Shown here piece by piece: positions 45,830 through 57,162 of a stretch of 64,000 bases of DNA. Position 1 is the first letter of the stretch; the number at the start of each line of letters is the position of its first letter. The translations under genes were made by a program, and so were the position numbers. The DNA is from Gnetum montanum (taxonomy: Eukaryota > Streptophyta > Gnetopsida > Gnetales > Gnetaceae), in assembly GCA_015680685.1 (NCBI GenBank), contig MNCI01026977.1, positions 526,002-590,001 of the forward strand. The letters are read 5' to 3'. A model generated the notes under the pieces. It was not told where the DNA came from. It saw only the letters and a list, made by a program, of their open reading frames with translations, and did not search any database.

Positions 45830-47120
45830 GAATGACAATGCATCATGATCTTTCTTCACCTCTAGCCTTAACAAGTCCATACGATGAGCTTGCAAGACAA
45901 CTAGACCACGAGTCAATAGACTAGGGATCATCTGCAAACAACATTGTAGCATCCTTAGAAACATCCCCAAACTAGCCCAAACATCTATTCCAAGCCCTAG
46001 ATTTAGAGGTTGGGGATGTAACTGAGGACCCTCTCATTGAGATGCCTGTGACCACATCCAGGGGGGAGACAAGAACATTAAAACTTAGCTCCCTCCTAGA
46101 TTCGCAGATGCACAAAGATGTAGCCAAGGTATTTTAGAACAACATTGAAGTATTTGCATGGTCTTACAATGACATGCCAAGTTTAGACCCGAGGCTTATA
46201 CAACACAACATTGTCTTAGATCCGTGAATGAAAGTAATTAAGTAGAAGGCTCGCAAGGTTAAAATAGAGATCACACTAGCTGTACTGGATGAAATCGCTA
46301 AGCTATATCAGGATAGTTTCATTCGGGCAGTTAATTACTCAAAGTGGGTGTCAAACATCATTATGGTTTTTAAGAAAATGGGAGGGATACGTATCTATAA
46401 AGACCTCCAGGATCTGAAAAAAGCCACGATCAAGGATGACTTCCCACTGCCAAGTAGTGATCAACTCATTGACACTACAGCTGGTCATGCTCTGTTATCC
46501 TTCATGGATGGTTTCTTTGGCTACAACCAAATTTGCATCAACCCAGAGCATCAGTTAACAACAAATTTCATGACCCCATGGGAGACTTTCTGTTATACCA
46601 TGATGCCCTTTGGGCTCAAAAATGCCGGAGCAACCTACTAGAGAGCCATGACATACATCTTTAGCGACTACATCTTAGAAATTCTGAACGATTACATGGA
46701 TGACATAGCGGTAAAATCTAAAGAAGCCATTGATCATCCCACTGATCTAGGTGTAGTCCTTAAGTGTTGCTAGATGCACAATTTACACCTTAACCCAAAA
46801 AAGTGTGTCTTCGGGGTGAGGACCGAACGCATGTTAGGGTTTGTAGTATTGGAGGCTAGAATACAAGTGGACCTTGACAAAGTCAAGGGCATCGTTAATT
46901 TGGTGCCACCTACAAATCTTAAAGAATTGCGCAGGTTACAAGGTAGAGTATAGTTCATCAAAAGGTTTATAGCAAATTTGACTGACAAGTTACACCCCAT
47001 GCAACATCTACTAAAGAAAGGGGTTAACTTTGAATGGACACCACAATGCCAGCAAGCCTTTGACGATCTAAAGGAAGAGCTTTTACACCTCCCAACTATT
47101 CAACTTACAACCTCACTCGT
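45830..47120 (+). pseudogene. reverse transcriptase, element E
   Basis: RT entry region DPLIEMPVTTSRGETRTLKL near 46,030, YNDMPSLDPRLIQHNI, FKKMGGIRIYKDLQDLKKA, FMTPWETFCYTMMPFGLKNA and NDYMDDIAVKS at about 46,690 with both catalytic Asp intact. The thumb runs LKELRRLQGRV..FIKRFIANL and ends QQAFDDLKEELLHLPTIQ near 47,100. Frame 46,348-48,201 is held apart from stops. The usual Ty3/gypsy RNase H domain that should follow is missing. Confidence 0.85.
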
Positions 47121-47184
47121 CGATGACCAAGCCATCATAGATCCCAAATTCCCTGACAAGCATGTCAGCACTATCAATGTCATC

Positions 47185-47590
47185 CCATCACATCTTAAAG
47201 CTACTTTGCATTTTGACAGCACCTCGACCACACGAGGGGGTAGTGCAGCTGCTGTCATTACATTCCCCTCTGGGGAAATGCAACCTTTTTCTTATCATTT
47301 TATGTTCCCTTGTACAAACAACGTGGTAGAGTACGAAGGGTTACTCAAGGGCCTCTTACCAACCCAAGCAGTAAGCATACAACACCTAGCAATTCGTGGA
47401 GATTCACAACTTGTTGTGAATCAAATCACTTAGGTCTATGCCTGCAAGGTTACACACTTATAGCCCTACTACGACCTAGCAAAAAGCTTGCTCAAACAAT
47501 TTGCAACAATGGATGTACAACACATGCCACGCAACGAAAATACTATAGTAGATGCCTTGGCCACCCTAGCGTTAAATGTGTCATCACACA
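47185..47590 (+). pseudogene. archaeal-type RNase H, element E
   Basis: LHFDSTSTTRGGSAAAVITF (first Asp), FPCTNNVVEYEGLLKGLL (Glu) and IRGDSQLVVNQIT (second Asp) are the motifs of the additional archaeal-type RNase H of Tat elements; the acidic residues are present. A stop at 47,431 follows; similarity goes on in a broken frame to NENTIVDALATLAL near 47,560. It lies only about 75 bases after RT. Confidence 0.8.
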
Positions 47591-47639
47591 TGTTCACAAG
47601 TTTGCCAGCTTCGATTACCGAGTGTACAGAGCCTATCAC

Positions 47640-48910
47640 TTAGGTGGTACATGTAGCCTCTGTTACCTAGGAGTGGTACACCAACATTAAAGCCTACCTG
47701 CAACATGGTGAACCCCCAAGCGGATTGACATCTACCCAGAGAGATGTGATCCATAAGCATGGTCGGAAATATGTGCTTATAGGAGACAAAGCCGTATGCA
47801 AGCGCTCCTATGATGAGATATTGCTGGCATGTGTAAATGAGGAACAAGTGCAGAAGGTTATTAGTGAAGTACATGAGGGACTGTATGGTGGACACATAGC
47901 ACCTAGGGCCATGGCTACAAAAATAAGATGCCTAGGGTACTACTAGCCTCACATGGAGCATGATTGCCTAGCCAAAGTCAAGACTTGTGATACGTTCCAA
48001 AGATATGCAAATCTTATATACGTTTCGCCAACAGATTTGCATCTAACACAGATCATGTGGCCTTTTCAACAATGGGGACTACACAGCATAGGACCTATCA
48101 TGCCTAAGTCTTCTGCAGGGCATAGCTTCATCGTCACCACCACCGAGTATTTTACGAAGTGGGTGGAAGCTATTCCCCTTAGGAAGACTACATCCCAGTA
48201 GATTTTCCACTTCATCTTAGACAACATGTGATAAGGTTTGGGCTTCTCATGACTATTGTGACTGATAACAGGCCACAATTCAATAGTGGTAAAACCAAAA
48301 CCTTCTGCAGAAATCTTGGCATCAAGCAGTCGTTCTCCTCGCCATACTACCCGTAAGAAAAAGAACAAGCAGAAGCTACGAACAAGTCCATCATCAACTT
48401 GCTCAAGAAAATTCTTAACAATCACAAGAGGCGGCATGAGAAAATTCTCTATGTGTTGTGGGCTTATAGGATGATGTGTAGGACAGCGACAGGTAAGACA
48501 CCTTATAGTCTTGTTTATGGATCTAAAGCAGTGTTAACTCTTGAGTTGTAGGTACCATCACTTCGAATGATCCTATTGGACGTCGTGAGCAAAGCCCAGA
48601 ACAATGAGTTGAGGATCATCAACCTCAACTTCATAAAAGAGGAGCGTGCATAGACACTTGGTCACATAGAGCACTATCAAAAAAGCAATGGCAGAAGCAT
48701 CATGCAAACCCACATCAACGGCTGATACAGAAGGGAGACCTTGTTCTCAAGGTTGTCCGTGAGCATGTGAACAAATTCTCGGCAAACTAGGAAGGTCCAT
48801 TCATGGTCACAAAAGCCTTTGGGAATGGGGCCTTCAAGTTGGCACGCATGGATGGCAATGAGTTCACAAATCCTGTAAATCACTCATATGTCAAGGCATA
48901 CTACATCTGA
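47640..48910 (+). pseudogene. integrase, element E
   Basis: Zinc finger HEGLYGGHIAPRAMATKI..HDCLAKVKTCDTF, with the last Cys changed to Phe. Core: WGLHSIGPIMPKSSAGHSF (first Asp is His), TDNRPQFNS (Asp kept), then EKEQAEATNKSIINLL (Glu kept) after a frameshift near 48,230. GKTPYSLVYGSKAVL and the C-terminal part FSRLSVSM..PLGMGPSSWHA end at about 48,900. It is inactive as it stands. Confidence 0.8.
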
Positions 48911-48939
48911 TGCAAGTGCAAGGTAAGCAAACATCCACA

Positions 48940-49415
48940 ACGACATAAAACTGGCAAAGGTAAGCAATCGTCTGCTACAACTTAAAATTGGCAAAGCTCA
49001 TCCACTACAATGTAAAATTGGCAAAGGCAATCCGCTATGACTATAAACTAGCATAGATTGTCCACCATGATGTAAAACTTGCAAAGTGTGTCTGCTACGA
49101 CGTTAAACTAGCCAATCCACCATCTGCTACAACGTTAAACTAGCACAGCAGTCTACTAGGACCTTAAACTAGCACAGTCATTGTCCGCTATGATGTTAAA
49201 CTAGCATTGTGGTCTACTAGGACCTTAAATTAGCATAGCCACTATCCACTACAATGATAAACTAGCACAATGGTCTACTAGGACCTTAAACTAGCATAGC
49301 AACCATCTACTACGACGATAAACTAGCACAGTGAGGACCTTAAACTAGTACACCACGGTTTGTTGAAACATTAAACTGGCACTTCAGATAGTCCACCAAG
49401 ACCTTAAACTTGGTT
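48940..49415. repeat. tandem array 3, about 30-36-bp unit, about 14 copies
   Basis: Units pair GTC(C/T)(G/A)CTA(C/T)GA(T/C)GTTAAACTAGCA and GTCTACTAGGACCTTAAACT. The spacing is irregular. It starts right after integrase. The core CCTTAAACTAGCA is shared with array 2 and resembles CCTAAAACTAGCC of array 1. Confidence 0.85.
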
Positions 49416-50770
49416 CATAGCACGTCCCCAACATGCGTCTATGACACTACACAACAATCGAGCATGCATACCTCCAACACAGGGTGGGATGTTGCAATTC
49501 CCAAATGTAGTTCATGATGCTAAGAAAACACCCTCGGGAATATGTGCAATGCCACTACCCCTAGCATCTTGTTGATCCTCCAGAGATGTCATATGACATC
49601 CTGCTGATCCTCTAGAGCTACTGCTACCATGGCTCGTCACTCTGGCAGTATAGCTTCCATGGACAATGCTTGCTGTTGGAGTTCCAGCAGTATTGTGGCC
49701 CAGCCACAATGTTGCTATCCTCTAGTCCCCACCATCGTCCAATCCCAAAAGATGTTTAGCTATTGGGTAGCCTATCTCATAGCTGAACTGCATAATGTTT
49801 TCCTTGGGTGTGGACTCCTGAGCACTCACATCACCGCAATTCCTAGTTGCCTTGGTGCCAACCTCTCCACGTCGATGCTACCAGAGTTGATGCTGGCCTT
49901 CCTAGTTTGGACGTCATGTGCCTTAGCAACAATGTCCAAAGCTCTAGCATCGTCCAAAGCAAGCAAGACCTTTACCTTCATTTTGCATCACGATTGTTTC
50001 TCTTGGTTTGCTTTCTATTATGTTTGCAGGATGCTTGCCAAGTGGGTGCCCGTCAAAGGTGTGTTTCATCACAAGGACAAGACACTACATCATTCCAAGG
50101 TGGTCATCCTGACTAGCTTAGCTACTTTGAAGTGCACATCATATCCTCACCCTTAACCTCCTTTACCTTGTTCCTTACACTCGCAACTCTTACTCTCACC
50201 TCTTTTATGAATTTTCCTGATGCCTGTAATGCCCTTCCATATGTCCAACCGCAAAGTCCATGACATGCGTAATGCAACTCGTCGCATGGGAAGCATCTGT
50301 AGGCAGGTTAAAGCCCCACGTGGATATAACACAACTCATCTTGGGAAAGAAATGCATGTCCTGCAACAAGGTTGTTTGCAAATGTAAATGGCATAACAAC
50401 AAAAGAAAAGTGTAAAAGAGCATAAAAAAAAGCGTGCCTAAAACAAATGGCACATCAGCTGTTTCACAGTAACCCTCTCTAAGCATTCCGACGAGAGGTC
50501 AAAGGTCAGAAAAAGCAAAGATGACCATGCAAAAAACTCCCTCACAAGCATTCCGACGAGGCACCTTGCTAAGTCTCATCTTTACCATTTTCTTGAACCT
50601 CCTTCTCCCCCTAGTTTAACCCTTCCTCTTTCCCCACACAACTAATCCAACACTCTCAAGCATAGCTAAGCGACATCTTGGCGATAACCAAAGAGCAATG
50701 TTAGCACCTTATCTTTCGCGGTGTTTCATATTCTTTGTCGACGTCTCTTGGGTCCATCCTCCAGATGTCG
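49416..50770 (+). other. 3' non-coding region of element E
   Basis: Contains an open frame of 175 codons (49,629-50,156) with Ser/Cys/Trp-rich composition and no recognisable domain, and a short direct repeat AAGCATTCCGACGAG (50,482 and 50,537). I see no gene I can support. Confidence 0.35.
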
Positions 50771-50785
50771 ACAAAGAGGGGCCAA
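50771..50785 (+). other. polypurine tract of element E
   Basis: ACAAAGAGGGGCCAA directly before the 3' LTR start TGAAACACCC, as expected for the plus-strand primer. Confidence 0.6.
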
Positions 50786-52552
50786 TGAAACACCCTAAAA
50801 TTTCAAGGCACTCTTACTTCACCAGGGTCTTGGAAATGAGGTAAACATTTCCACAAGTGTAGCCTCACAATAGTTTGGCAAGAAATGGATGCTCTGGGTT
50901 TGGACTGTCTAGTTCGAGAAATTTTCTACTCCCAGTGTTGACTGGCCCGATGGACTCTCCAGCCTACCCACCTAGGTAATTCACCCGGCTGATAGTTTAC
51001 TCAAAAACTATGCTGGGAGTTGTTGGCGATGCTCAGGATGAGCCAAATAGTTTGGCAAGTTTTCTAGTGAGGAATTTTGCTACACTACACTATGCTATGT
51101 AGCATAGCAGTCCTCAGAAGATAGTTGCTCAGGCAACCAAACTATTATAGAATAAAGTGGTACACTACGTAGCATAGCAAAGGCAAGACAAAACGGCCCA
51201 ACTTACCTAATGATTCCAATTGCACTCGGCAGGCAGTCCAACCTTCAAAACCAATTGCCTTGTTCAACTTCAAGTCCTTAGCAAAGCTTCTCATCAGAAA
51301 GTGGCGAATTGAACAAAAAGTAGGATATGTTGGCTGCTACGCTGTGCTATGCTACCATAGCGCAGCACAATGTAGCGACAATTCAAAAGCAGCAATGAGC
51401 CTCTCAAGGACAAGTTCAACAAGTTCACAGATCTATCTTTGTAGAAGGCAAAAGTTGCAACTATTAGCATAATCAGAGCTCCAAGCAAGCATTTGCAACT
51501 TCAATGCAGATCACAAATGAAGCCAACTACTATGCTATGTAGCATAGCGTAGCCACTAGTTTAAAGAAGAATTTGGCATTGAAGTCAACGGCATCTGCTG
51601 GAAGCTTCTTTGCACATCAGGTTAACTTTTGCAACCTATGCTACACCAGCATGCTATGCTACATTGCGTAGCATAGCATAGTAGGTAGCTATGCTACTTT
51701 AGTATGTCTCATTCCTCGTCTAAATTTTTGGCATATTTGATTTCAACATCTCCAATTTTGGTAGCGTAATTATAGCATGACAAGCTCGTCTATCAGCTTT
51801 GCATGTCCAAGCAGCACTGACACATCAGCATCTCGTAGGTCTAGGACATGTGGCATCCAGGCTTCACTTCTCATGTCCTCCTAGCCTTATAAATACCCTG
51901 ATGAGCAATGCTCAAAAGGTTGGAAAATGTTTTGGAAAGTTAGCAAAAATTTGGTTAGCAAGGTTGGCAAATTTTCTGGCAGAGCGGAAAATTTTGTTAG
52001 CAAGGTTTGTAAATTTTGGGGTTGTTGGTAAAAGTTTAGTTGGCAAAACTAAGTGGTTGGCACTTTCTCTTAGCATTCTGTTAGCTCTTTTCTATTGAAT
52101 TTGTAGCACTTTGCATTGTTGACTTTTGAGTCCACGTTCAAGAATATAATTGGCCTACTTTGAACATCCTTGTTACCTTTGGGATCTCTGTGTTTCCCAG
52201 TGTTGCGCAACCAATTGTATCCACTTCAACAAAGTAAAGCCGCAATCTTGAGGCAGTGCATTTTCTAACTCTAGTTCACATTACATTCCTGCTCATTATT
52301 ATCACATTTTACATTATTTTTCGCTTCGTTGCATTTATTACTTATTATATTACGTTACAAAAATCGCTTCTGCATTACACGTTTACGAAAGGTTAAGTGA
52401 CACCGACTAAGTCCCTGTCTGATCAACCAGACCATTCAGGGCACCCCATTTCCATTTTTGATCCAGCACGGCCCTCGCACGGATCTGAGGTTAAGACTAT
52501 TCGCCCAATAACCTCTCAGTGTTTCTAGCCACCAATGTTTTCAGTTGCTACA
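50786..52552 (+). repeat. 3' LTR of element E
   Basis: 1,767 bases, from TGAAACACCC to TTGCTACA. The TATA box CCTTATAAATACCC is at about 51,886. It aligns with the 5' LTR throughout apart from the inverted 86-base segment (51,550-51,635) and missing TAGC-motif sequence beside it. Divergence is visible but moderate, suggesting insertion well before the present. Confidence 0.85.
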
Positions 52553-52638
52553 AAAAATTGCTTAAAATTTTGGATAGTCATTCACTATATGGTATAATTA
52601 TGTACATGCTTTGCAAATGATCTATAATTATATTAATT
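52553..52638. repeat. right copy of 86-bp duplication flanking element E
   Basis: Abuts the LTR end at 52,552 and matches 33,864-33,949 with four transitions in 86 bases. Confidence 0.85.
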
Positions 52639-53002
52639 ATTAACCAAATATATTTCACATAGTTGATACCCTCACACAATATAATTTAGTCATTATAAAT
52701 GTTAAGGTATTGTGACCAAGATAATGTAGAACTAAACAGAATGCTTCTTTTAGCTGTAACAAATCTCAAACATACTCTAATGCTTCGTTGCTACATAAAT
52801 ATGGTTATATTTCATTTATTAATTTATGATATAGAGCATATGTCATTTGATAATGCATCCTATATAACTTGTTCAACATTGATTCATTGGATTTCCATGT
52901 TTTATTTTGAACAATATTCCAAAAGATATTTTGTTGTGGAAATCTCCACCATTCCCTATTTGATTGTGATAAAGTTTGACTTTCATATAAAGCAATAAAC
53001 AT
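52553..53002 (-). pseudogene. PIF/Harbinger transposase, N-terminal part
   Basis: Minus strand: EWWRFPQQNIFWNIVQNKTW and NKLYRMHYQMTYALYHKLIN (52,805-53,002), then after a stop QPYLCSNEALEYV.., FCLVLHYLGHNTLTF and LYCVRVSTM.NIFG, the helix-turn-helix region before the DDE domain. It ends IVDHLQSMYIIIPYSE in the duplicated stretch. The DDE part is at 33,240-33,949. Confidence 0.65.
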
Positions 53003-54650
53003 GAGGTATACTTGAAGTTATAACTGATATGTTGAGGTGAAAAAATTGCTAGTTAAAAATTCTCTTAATAATTTCATCCATATCATATAAACATTCCATC
53101 TATTTTCCTGCAAATAAAGTAAATATAATAAATATACTAAAGATAATTTTACATCCAAATAATTTTTAAACCATAAGTATTCGAAACTTTTAGTCCAAAA
53201 CATATATAATAACAAAATTTAGAAATAGAACTCACCGAAATTAAGAGCATATTATAAAAATAACCAAAATGATAAGTATATTATAAGAACAACTTGCATA
53301 AGGATGTGATGTTGTAAATAGAGTAAAACAACTTGAATTTTTTTGAATTCAACTTATGATAATTCTAATAAAGGTTTGAGATCAAATGTAATCTTATGTT
53401 GCCAACCTTGATTCAAATTTGTAAGTTTTTTATAGCTTTTCTGTATCTAACCTCATGCTTTCTTGGATATTGGTTTCTCCTTTATCCTTACTTGATTTAT
53501 AAAAGTTGGAGCTATGGCATAAGGCAGCTCTCCAAAAAATATGTTGTGTAGCTTCCAAAGGATCACTGCTAATGGTAATGTAGTTGGAATGAAATGGCTT
53601 CGATTTGTATTCACAAACTAATCAATGTTTCTATTTCAGCTACTCTTTCTATTTTGCAAGACCCAAAAGAAAAAATTTGTAAGTTTTCTCATAGGTATCA
53701 TAGTTTCCTAAGGATAAAGTTCCTGCCATGTTTTAAGTTTGTCATTAGATAAGAATGCATAACCATTTTTCTAATGTGAGCTATGACCAATATTATGAAA
53801 AAATAAGTATGTTAGATTAGCATCACATCACAATGCAATGCATTACCATGTGCATAGGACATCAATTGGAAGATTATACACTTCCAAGTGTGGCAATAGT
53901 GGAGTAGCCTTATGGTTGGACCATTTTTGTTCATGGATCACATCTACCCTATTCTATGGGTAGGGGTTGTGCTACCAACCCCAAGTTACCTTACCTAAAA
54001 AAAATAAGAAATAAAAAATTGCATAGTAAGGTGTTACCTTTGTGAAAATTTTTAGGTGGAAATTTGTAAAAAAGTAATTTGAAACTTTTAACCTATCTTT
54101 ATTTGCTCTTTTTGCATACCATGAATAACTATTCTATATATTTTGATGAGACTAAAACATTTCATGTATTATTTAAACATGTATACTTGGGTTCTACCCA
54201 TGCTCCCTACCATGGGTGAGAATTAAGGACAAGCAAACACGGTAACACTATGATCATGATGGCTATCAAATATACCACATGATGGTTTGCATACGTATTT
54301 ATAAAAAATATGTATTATTTTATGCTTTCCTCAAATTTATGAGTACAAACTCTACTCTAATCTATGGAATAGATGGGGTATACGTCTAGTAGTAGTTACT
54401 AAATTGCACATCATTAGCTTCCTACTTTACACTTGTATTTGGCTTAAGATGTATAGTTAAGCATAACTAAGGCTTACGATTATTGCTTCTAAAATGAAAA
54501 AGTAGATATGTGCTCCAGAATCAAAATGATTGAAAATTAGCAGAAGTAAGATAGAATATAGGGAATGTGATTTCACTAGTAACATAAACAGTGATGGAAT
54601 AGACATGATAATTCAAGATTAAAAAGTCCCTTATTGCAAACAGTTCCACT
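53003..54650. other. unassigned AT-rich stretch
   Basis: No coding pattern I can name. Small inverted repeats occur at 53,947 (CTACCC..GGGTAG) and 54,194 (CTACCCATG..CATGGGT). It may include the right end of the Harbinger element. Confidence 0.3.
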
Positions 54651-54659
54651 ACCTAAGAT

Positions 54660-55230
54660 CAATCCTTTAATCAAATGGTGATGTTAATAAAGATATAAGA
54701 AAGAAAATTTAGGTAGGATGGTTGATATGGAGACAAGTTAGTTTTGTCCTATGTGATAAAAGAATACCAATAAAATTAAAGAAAATATTTTACTAGATAG
54801 TAGGCAAGCCTCCTATCTTATATGATGCTAAATGTTGGGTACAACAAAAGAGGCATGAATAATAAATTAGTATATAAAAAATGCAAATGCTTGGTGAATA
54901 TCATTGGAAGAAATAAATTGCATGATAAAATATTAGAGGAAGACTCCAAGTGACTTATATTTCAAATAACTTAAAGGAATGACAGCTTAGATGGTTTGGA
55001 CATGTGCAAAGAAGATCAACCAATGAGCCTATAAAAAAAGGTTGCTACATCACTATCACAGGAAAGCTATCAATAAGAAGAATTAAAAAGACATAGGGAA
55101 AAACAATTGAAGATGATCTTAGGAAATGGTAATTAAATAAAGATCTAGCTCTTCATTAAGGCAAATGATAAAAAAAATCATGTGGTAAACCCCATTTTGT
55201 TAGGGCAAGGCTATAATGATGATACAAATT
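54660..55230 (+). pseudogene. LINE reverse transcriptase, C-terminal tail
   Basis: KKI.VGWLIWRQVSFVLCDK, RIPIKLKKIFY, KPPILYDAKCW and LRWFGHVQRRSTNEP, then KTIEDDLRKW, match the well-known C-terminal end of plant L1-type LINE ORF2 (R.GWMKWR..SGVLCD.R.P and LRWFGH+.RRP wording). Stops are scattered. 5'-truncated copies are usual for LINEs. Confidence 0.8.
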
Positions 55231-55950
55231 AATACAAAAGTAAAGGTAATGGAATATTAGTGTGAATAAAGTAAAGTCTTATGTGCAATGTGTATCCACT
55301 TTGTTAATCCATTATCACACTTTCAAATCTAAACATTAACTATTTGATAACTAACCAATTTAATTGTATTTAGCACTTGAGATCGTGATATACTCATTTC
55401 ATATTATAGTAAATTATGCTACTAAATTTCATTAAATGTAAATTAAAAAAAGTTAAAATGCTATAATGTGTTAGGAATCAACGAAGATATTAATTTTTGA
55501 ACATGGGTACATTCAATCATAATCACTCAAATAAATACTCTGTCAACTAACATAAGATACACTATAAGTACTTGCCAATTGTTAAAAGTTTTCAACAAAA
55601 AAATATCAAGAATTCTTCTACTAGTAACTGAAAATTGATGATTTTTGCCATTAGATAATATGTAGTTATAGGTGGAATGTTCTAACTACACTAACACAAT
55701 TCAAAAATTTGAAATTTTTTCATGCTTCATTATATCCTACAATTGACTAAAAACTTGTCCTTGAGTTACATAAATAGAAGCCTAATTACAAAAATTGTAA
55801 GATGATAAAAGACTAACCAAATAACTAACTACAAGTGTTCAATTGCCATATATTTGTAGTGGCTATGTCTTTTAAAAAATTACAATGCTACAAAATAATT
55901 CCTAATACAAATCAAGCATGCACATTAAACTAATGTAATAATATTACAAG
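55230..55950. other. unassigned AT-rich stretch
   Basis: I see no coding or repeat structure here. Confidence 0.3.
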
Positions 55951-57100
55951 CCCAGTGGCATGAGCTATTTTTCCTATTTCGTTAAGAGCTTGTATAGATT
56001 ATGTAATTTTTCATCACCATTTTTGGGATTACCTATCTTTAATGTAAGTTGTCCTGTCTTCAAAGGCATAATAACATTATATGGATATGGCAACATAGGA
56101 AAAATCTTGTTGGCATTGATAAACAAGTAACCAATAAGAGGCTCTTACTTTCTAAGGCTTCCACTCTTTGCATGTATTGATCAAACTCATTTAGTCTTTT
56201 CACTAGGTCTTCAACTACTTTCCTATGTCATATGAATCATCTTTTTTAAATTTATTTTTTCTTCTTTTTTAACTTTATAGGTTTCTTAGTTTGTTGTTGT
56301 TTGCTTTTCATTTTTGTATAACAAGAAAACATACGCAAGTTTTTATTTCAACTTTGTTTTGGACATTCCTACCATGATATAAGCCAAATTGACATAATGT
56401 AGACTAGTGTATTTAATATGTTGCTTAAGATATTCAATGATAAATTATTTTTATTTAATCTTAACATTCTTGATCTCTTTAATGAGCTAGTAGATGTACT
56501 TCCTTACTCTTTTAGTACCCAATTAGGTTTGCATCATTAGGACTTACAGATGATTTCATGAACTTTATAGCTTCTCATTTATCTCCTTTTTCTTTTCAAC
56601 ATGATCTATATAATGGTTCTATAGTAGTTTCATCTACGTTATGTAATTCTTCTATGTTTCAATTTCTACAATTGCCTGATATTTGATTATATATCATTTA
56701 AGCATGAAAAAAATTATGTTTTCTCTCACTAACTTGGCTATCTCCAAATTAACATTAGCTTATTCTTATCTAATACGTTGGAGATCCTCTTTAAATGCAT
56801 AGATGTCTTTCTCTCTCTAAGCCTTTTCTCAAGTTTAGTTAACCTCTTTTTTAGGCCAACAGCTTCTACCCCTAACTCTATTGCTAATATTGTAAAGTAT
56901 TACGAATTCTTGAGTGTTTCAAGCCATTTGAGCATCAACAATTAGCTTAATACTTTTAGCTTTGTAAAATTCGATAACATTCTTGAGCACAATGTGTCAT
57001 CTTGGTCAATCGAATTAAACTTGGATCTCTAATGTTTTCTAATTTTGTTTTATAATATTCAAATGATATCTTTGGTGTAATTTTTCTATCATAATGAGCT
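55950..57100 (-). pseudogene. degenerate coiled-coil ORF
   Basis: Minus strand pieces: LTKLEKRLRERKTSMHLK near 56,820, ANVNLEIAKLVRENIIFF near 56,730, DHVEKKKEINEKL near 56,590, VVEDLVKRLNEFDQYMQRVE near 56,190, and a Lys-rich stretch near 56,270. Heptads and charge resemble the accessory ORFs of elements C and D. It may be the 3' end of a further Athila-like element cut by D. Many stops. Confidence 0.35.
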
Positions 57101-57162
57101 TTTCTTATGTGAATAATAACTCAAAATTGTAAGGTAGTTGATAAACTCAAATTCATCATAAT

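Larger units (their letters stand above)
33950..52552 (+). mobile_element. Tat-like Ty3/gypsy element E, 18.6 kb, both LTRs
   Basis: LTRs at 33,950-35,800 and 50,786-52,552; gag, protease, RT, archaeal-type RNase H and integrase in that order, with a 6-kb insert between protease and RT holding an antisense gene. The second RNase H type and large size with tandem arrays are known of the Tat lineage. It sits inside a Harbinger transposase gene. Frames are broken mostly by single stops of the CAG-to-TAG, TGG-to-TAG and CGA-to-TGA kind. Confidence 0.85.

Noticed and set aside
47584-48437. Minus-strand ORFs across the integrase of E
   Set aside because: They are complements of a recognisable plus-strand integrase.
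39965-49415. CRISPR-like arrays
   Set aside because: Units are contiguous or irregular with no constant repeat and unique spacers of fixed size, and the context is a plant retrotransposon.
49629-50156. 175-codon ORF in the 3' region of E
   Set aside because: Composition is Ser/Cys/Trp-rich, an overlapping frame is open too, and no domain or homologue in the other elements is visible.
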